A stretch of 64,000 bases of DNA, taken from Paramuribaculum sp. Its GTDB lineage: Bacteria > Bacteroidota > Bacteroidia > Bacteroidales > Muribaculaceae. A program made the position numbers and the translations under genes. This document shows positions 60,962 to 64,000 of the stretch, piece after piece. How positions within the stretch are numbered: position 1 is the stretch's first letter; each line of letters begins with the position of its first letter. The stretch spans positions 186,001 to 250,000 of the forward strand of contig JAFLSD010000003.1 in assembly GCA_022511125.1 (NCBI GenBank), read 5' to 3'. Below the pieces are notes generated by a model. That model saw only the letters and a list, made by a program, of their open reading frames with translations. It ran no database searches and had not been told where the DNA came from.

Positions 60962-63346
60962 ATGGGAGTGTCAACAGAAAGCTCGGGTATCGGCCGGTTA
61001 AATATCATCCTGTTAATCTTCATCATTGTCTCGGCGGCAGGATGCAGTACGGTGAAGCATGTCCCAGACGGGGAGTATCTGCTCGACAACGTCCAGATCA
61101 GAATAGAAGAGGATGGCGGAGAAGTAAAGAGCTCGGAACTGGTGAATTATCTGAGACAGACACCCAACCATAAGGTGATGGGGTTCGCCAAGCTTCAGCT
61201 TTCGACCTACAGCCTTTCGGGTCGTGACAGCACAAAGTGGTACAATAAATGGCTTCGCCGACTCGGTCAACCTCCAGTGATATATGACTCTACTCTGACA
61301 GCTGCTTCGGCGCGCCAATTAAGGCAGGCTCTGATCAACCGCGGTTATATGAACGCGGCGGTAACGGTGGACACAACCGGCAACTCGAGCAAGAAGAAAA
61401 TGAACGTAATCTACAAAGTGGTTCCGGGTCCGCTCTATACAATCGAAAATGTGGCTTACGAAATTCCGGACAGTTCGATCCGCAAGATAGTCATGGCAGA
61501 TTCGGCGACATTCGTGGTAAAGACAGGAAGCGGATTCAATCGAAACAATCTCGACAGCGAACGGACGCGGATAACGGAACGTCTGCGCAATTCGGGGTAT
61601 TACGGTTTTACCAAGGAGTATATCACCTTTTTTGCCGATACAGCCGAAAATTCGACAGAAGTAGACTTGACAATGGTGATAAAAACACCCGGACAGCTGT
61701 CGGCTCAAAATTCAGGAGACAGTAATATTGCGACGGATTCTCTGCCGGCGGACAGCCATAAAATCTATATGATCCGAGATGTATTTTTCATAACGGACGC
61801 CGAATCGGAAGGAATGATGACCGAAGAGAAGCGAGACACTGTGGAGTACAAGGATATCCATGTGGTATATGGAAAGGATCATTTTCTGAAACCCGGCATT
61901 CTGGAAGAGAAATGCTTCATACAGCCGGGTCAGAAGTTCAGCACCCGTGCGGTTGACAGGACTTACGAATCGCTCGCCCAGTTGGGAATCCTCAAATCGA
62001 TCAATATAGAACTCGTGCCCGTAGCGGCGATAGGCGATAACGAGTGGCTCGACGTCAATATCTTTCTTACAAGAAACAAAAAGCAGGGGGTGACTTTCGA
62101 GCTGGAGGGGACGAATTCGGAAGGCGACCTGGGATTTGGAGTCGGCCTGACGTACCAGCACAGGGATTTCGCCAATTCGTCGAATCTTTTCACGGCGAAA
62201 CTGAGGGCGAATTACGAAAGTCTGAGCGGCAATCTGTCGGGTTTGATAAACAACAGTTACACTGAACTGGCAGCCGAAACGGGAATTACTTTTCCGAAGT
62301 TTATGTTTCCTTTCGTTTCGAGGAGTTTCAAGCAGAGAATCAAAGCGACGACCGAGCTTCTGCTGTCGTTCAACTATCAGGAGCGTCCGGAATATACGCG
62401 AATCATAGCGGGTGCGGGTTGGCGTTACAAATGGACAGCACGTTCAGGAAGAGAACGCCGGGCTTTCGATTTAGTAGATATCAACTATGTCTACCTTCCC
62501 AAAAGTACGCTCGATTTCTTAGACCAGATAGCCCCATCCAATCCGTTGTTGCGCTATAGCTACGAGGATCATTTCATCATGCGCGCGGGCTACTCGTTCA
62601 GTCGTACCAACCGTCGCATCCTGTCGGCGACATCGGCAAGGAACCAACCATTTCAGAAAACAATTTTCAGTGTGAGAGCTGCGGGTGAGACGGCGGGTAA
62701 CGTTTTGTACGCTTTGTCGTCGATACTCGGACAGAAGCGCGACGACGGAGTTTACAAGGTTTTCGGTATCCAATACGCACAGTATGTGAAAGCCGAGGGG
62801 GCATATTCGATAGTCAGAAATTTCGACCGCAAACACTCTGTGGCTTTCAATGCAGCGGGAGGTATAGGGGTGCCATACGGTAATTCGCGTGTGCTCCCAT
62901 TCGAAAAACGATTTTACGGCGGAGGAGCAAACGGTGTACGCGGATGGGGCGTTCGCACTTTGGGCCCCGGGGCGTACGAGTCGAACAATTCGGTGACGGA
63001 CTTCATAAACCAATGCGGCGACATCATGCTGCTTTTAAATTTTGAATACAGGATAAAGCTTTTCTGGGTATTCGAGGGCTCATTGTTTATCGACGCGGGC
63101 AATATCTGGACTATTCATAATTATGAAAACCAACCGGGGGGGATGTTCCGTTTTTCAACGTTCTGGAAACAGCTGGCAGCATCCTACGGCGCAGGTGTGC
63201 GAATGGATTTCACTTATTTTCTGCTTCGTTTCGATTTGGGAATGAAAGCCCATAATCCAGCCATGAACCGTGATCATTGGCCAATAATCCACCCGCGATG
63301 GAAACGTGACGCAGCATTTCATTTTTCTGTAGGCTACCCTTTTTAG
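60962..63346 (+). CDS. tamL: TamL-type BamA/TamA-family outer-membrane lipoprotein
   Basis: 794 residues from ATG 60962. Lipobox VSAAGC (C28) followed by STVKHVPDGEYLLDNVQIRIE. Several POTRA-like repeats follow (AASARQLRQALINRGYMNAAVTVDTT, SERTRITERLRNSGYYGFTKEY, VDRTYESLAQLGILKSINIELVP). The Omp85 barrel has the signature RFYGGGANGVRGWGVRTLGPG and ends in the aromatic FSVGYPF. TamL is the Bacteroidetes lipoprotein counterpart of TamA and works with inner-membrane TamB in moving lipid or proteins to the outer membrane. No tamB follows here. The gene is preceded by a TAACTTTG box 9 bp before the ATG and followed 10 bp later by a HAD gene. Confidence 0.88.
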   Translation: MGVSTESSGIGRLNIILLIFIIVSAAGCSTVKHVPDGEYLLDNVQIRIEEDGGEVKSSELVNYLRQTPNHKVMGFAKLQLSTYSLSGRDSTKWYNKWLRRLGQPPVIYDSTLTAASARQLRQALINRGYMNAAVTVDTTGNSSKKKMNVIYKVVPGPLYTIENVAYEIPDSSIRKIVMADSATFVVKTGSGFNRNNLDSERTRITERLRNSGYYGFTKEYITFFADTAENSTEVDLTMVIKTPGQLSAQNSGDSNIATDSLPADSHKIYMIRDVFFITDAESEGMMTEEKRDTVEYKDIHVVYGKDHFLKPGILEEKCFIQPGQKFSTRAVDRTYESLAQLGILKSINIELVPVAAIGDNEWLDVNIFLTRNKKQGVTFELEGTNSEGDLGFGVGLTYQHRDFANSSNLFTAKLRANYESLSGNLSGLINNSYTELAAETGITFPKFMFPFVSRSFKQRIKATTELLLSFNYQERPEYTRIIAGAGWRYKWTARSGRERRAFDLVDINYVYLPKSTLDFLDQIAPSNPLLRYSYEDHFIMRAGYSFSRTNRRILSATSARNQPFQKTIFSVRAAGETAGNVLYALSSILGQKRDDGVYKVFGIQYAQYVKAEGAYSIVRNFDRKHSVAFNAAGGIGVPYGNSRVLPFEKRFYGGGANGVRGWGVRTLGPGAYESNNSVTDFINQCGDIMLLLNFEYRIKLFWVFEGSLFIDAGNIWTIHNYENQPGGMFRFSTFWKQLAASYGAGVRMDFTYFLLRFDLGMKAHNPAMNRDHWPIIHPRWKRDAAFHFSVGYPF

Positions 63347-63356
63347 TATAACGATT

Positions 63357-64000
63357 ATGAAAGAATTGATAATATTTGATCTTGACGGGACTTTGGTAAA
63401 CACTATAGCCGATCTTGCTGAAGCCACCAATTACGCATTGGGCAAATGCGGCTACCCTCTCCATTCTCGCGAATCCTATCCGATGATGGTGGGCAACGGT
63501 GTATTGCGGCTGATAGAGCGTGCGCTCCCCGAGGATGCGCGCACGAAAGAGACAATCGAGAAGGTGCGCAGTCATTTCACAGAGTATTATGACGAACATT
63601 GCACCGATCTATCTCGTCCTTATCCCGGAATGGCCGAGCTGCTAAAGGACCTGGTGGACGAAGGCATTAAAGTAGCCGTAGCCTCCAATAAGTACCAGTC
63701 GGCCGTAGACAAGATAATAAGACATTATTTTCCGGATATCGAATGGTCGGCAATCGAAGGCCATAAGGCGGGTATGCCCGTCAAGCCGGATCCGTCGATA
63801 GTTTTCGAAATTCTTTCGATAGTACCAACCCGGAAGCAGAAAGTGCTCTATGTAGGGGATTCGGGCGTAGATATGCAGACTGCACGTCGCGCATGCGTGG
63901 ACTCTGTGGGCGTAACATGGGGATTCCGTCCTGAAAAGGAACTGACAGACAACTTCGCGGATCGGATAGTTAACAATACCGATGAGATTTACCGTATAGC
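63357..64000 (+). CDS. HAD-superfamily phosphatase (phosphoglycolate phosphatase-like), 3' end outside the window
   Basis: Starts at ATG 63357, 10 bp after the tamL stop, and is still open at the window end (about 214 codons seen). Motif I is IIFDLDGTLVNT, with the nucleophile and acid Asp residues. Motif II is VAVASNK, motif III Lys is in MPVKPDPSIV and motif IV is VLYVGDSGVDMQTARRA. An alpha-helical cap lies between. The closest known group is Gph/PGP, which removes phosphoglycolate formed in DNA repair; other phosphosugars are possible. Probably cotranscribed with tamL. Confidence 0.9.
   Translation, partial: MKELIIFDLDGTLVNTIADLAEATNYALGKCGYPLHSRESYPMMVGNGVLRLIERALPEDARTKETIEKVRSHFTEYYDEHCTDLSRPYPGMAELLKDLVDEGIKVAVASNKYQSAVDKIIRHYFPDIEWSAIEGHKAGMPVKPDPSIVFEILSIVPTRKQKVLYVGDSGVDMQTARRACVDSVGVTWGFRPEKELTDNFADRIVNNTDEIYRI

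Overview
The window is a chromosomal segment of a Bacteroidales bacterium. The order is well supported: a SusC/SusD pair, DUF4369, DUF4932, DUF6249, DUF2461 and DUF3037 families, a TamL-type lipoprotein, weak Shine-Dalgarno use, and many copies of the Bacteroidetes -7 promoter box TAnnTTTG. A gut Muribaculaceae-like organism is my guess at family level, not proven by the sequence. No rRNA, tRNA or CRISPR array was seen. Both ends cut through genes: a UvrD-type helicase at the left and a HAD phosphatase at the right.

Layout. 1-9.1 kb: helicase, an ECF sigma / anti-sigma / secreted-protein operon, metG-ansA, and a DUF3037/HipA-like kinase pair. 9.1-16.2 kb: uracil-DNA glycosylase family protein, orphan sugar transferase, the pheT-yebC-bcp operon, and a YidE-type transporter divergent from pheT. 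16.3-22.4 kb: an orphan SusC/SusD pair with an elaborate upstream region and three strong hairpins behind it. 22.4-31 kb: Fic protein with a palindromic putative operator, REP-like tandem repeats, yifB, a DUF4369 lipoprotein, ferritin, yidC and pyrG. 31.2-33.2 kb: a predicted pseudokinase and an acetyltransferase-like protein.

33.3-39.9 kb is an AT-rich accessory island: an XRE regulator, DndC, DndD, a DndE domain fused to a HerA/FtsK-like ATPase, and a HARE-HTH/Mrr-type nuclease broken by a frameshift. This is a compact DNA phosphorothioation-type system without dndB, dndA or dndFGH nearby. A small inverted-repeat element lies at its left edge and a 23-bp tandem duplication lies past its right edge. 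It is the best candidate for the unusual system in this window.

40.1-48.8 kb is core: rluB-like gene, asnS, endonuclease and mnmE in one minus-strand run, then DUF2461-mutS on the plus strand. 49.1-54.5 kb holds an acetyltransferase, a DUF4932 putative metalloprotease, and a second ECF sigma / anti-sigma operon whose outer-membrane receptor gene is split by an in-frame TAG. 54.6-59.5 kb is an AraC-controlled hydrolase/carboxymuconolactone-decarboxylase-cupin locus with an MFS exporter and a decayed second copy of the enzyme pair. 59.5-64 kb: tadA, rnz, tamL and a HAD phosphatase.

Cross-window themes: two sigma/anti-sigma cassettes each end in a TonB-plug-related protein; several genes have the -7 box so close to the ATG that the mRNA should have almost no leader; and one 72-bp promoter-like element occurs twice, 22 kb apart in opposite orientation.
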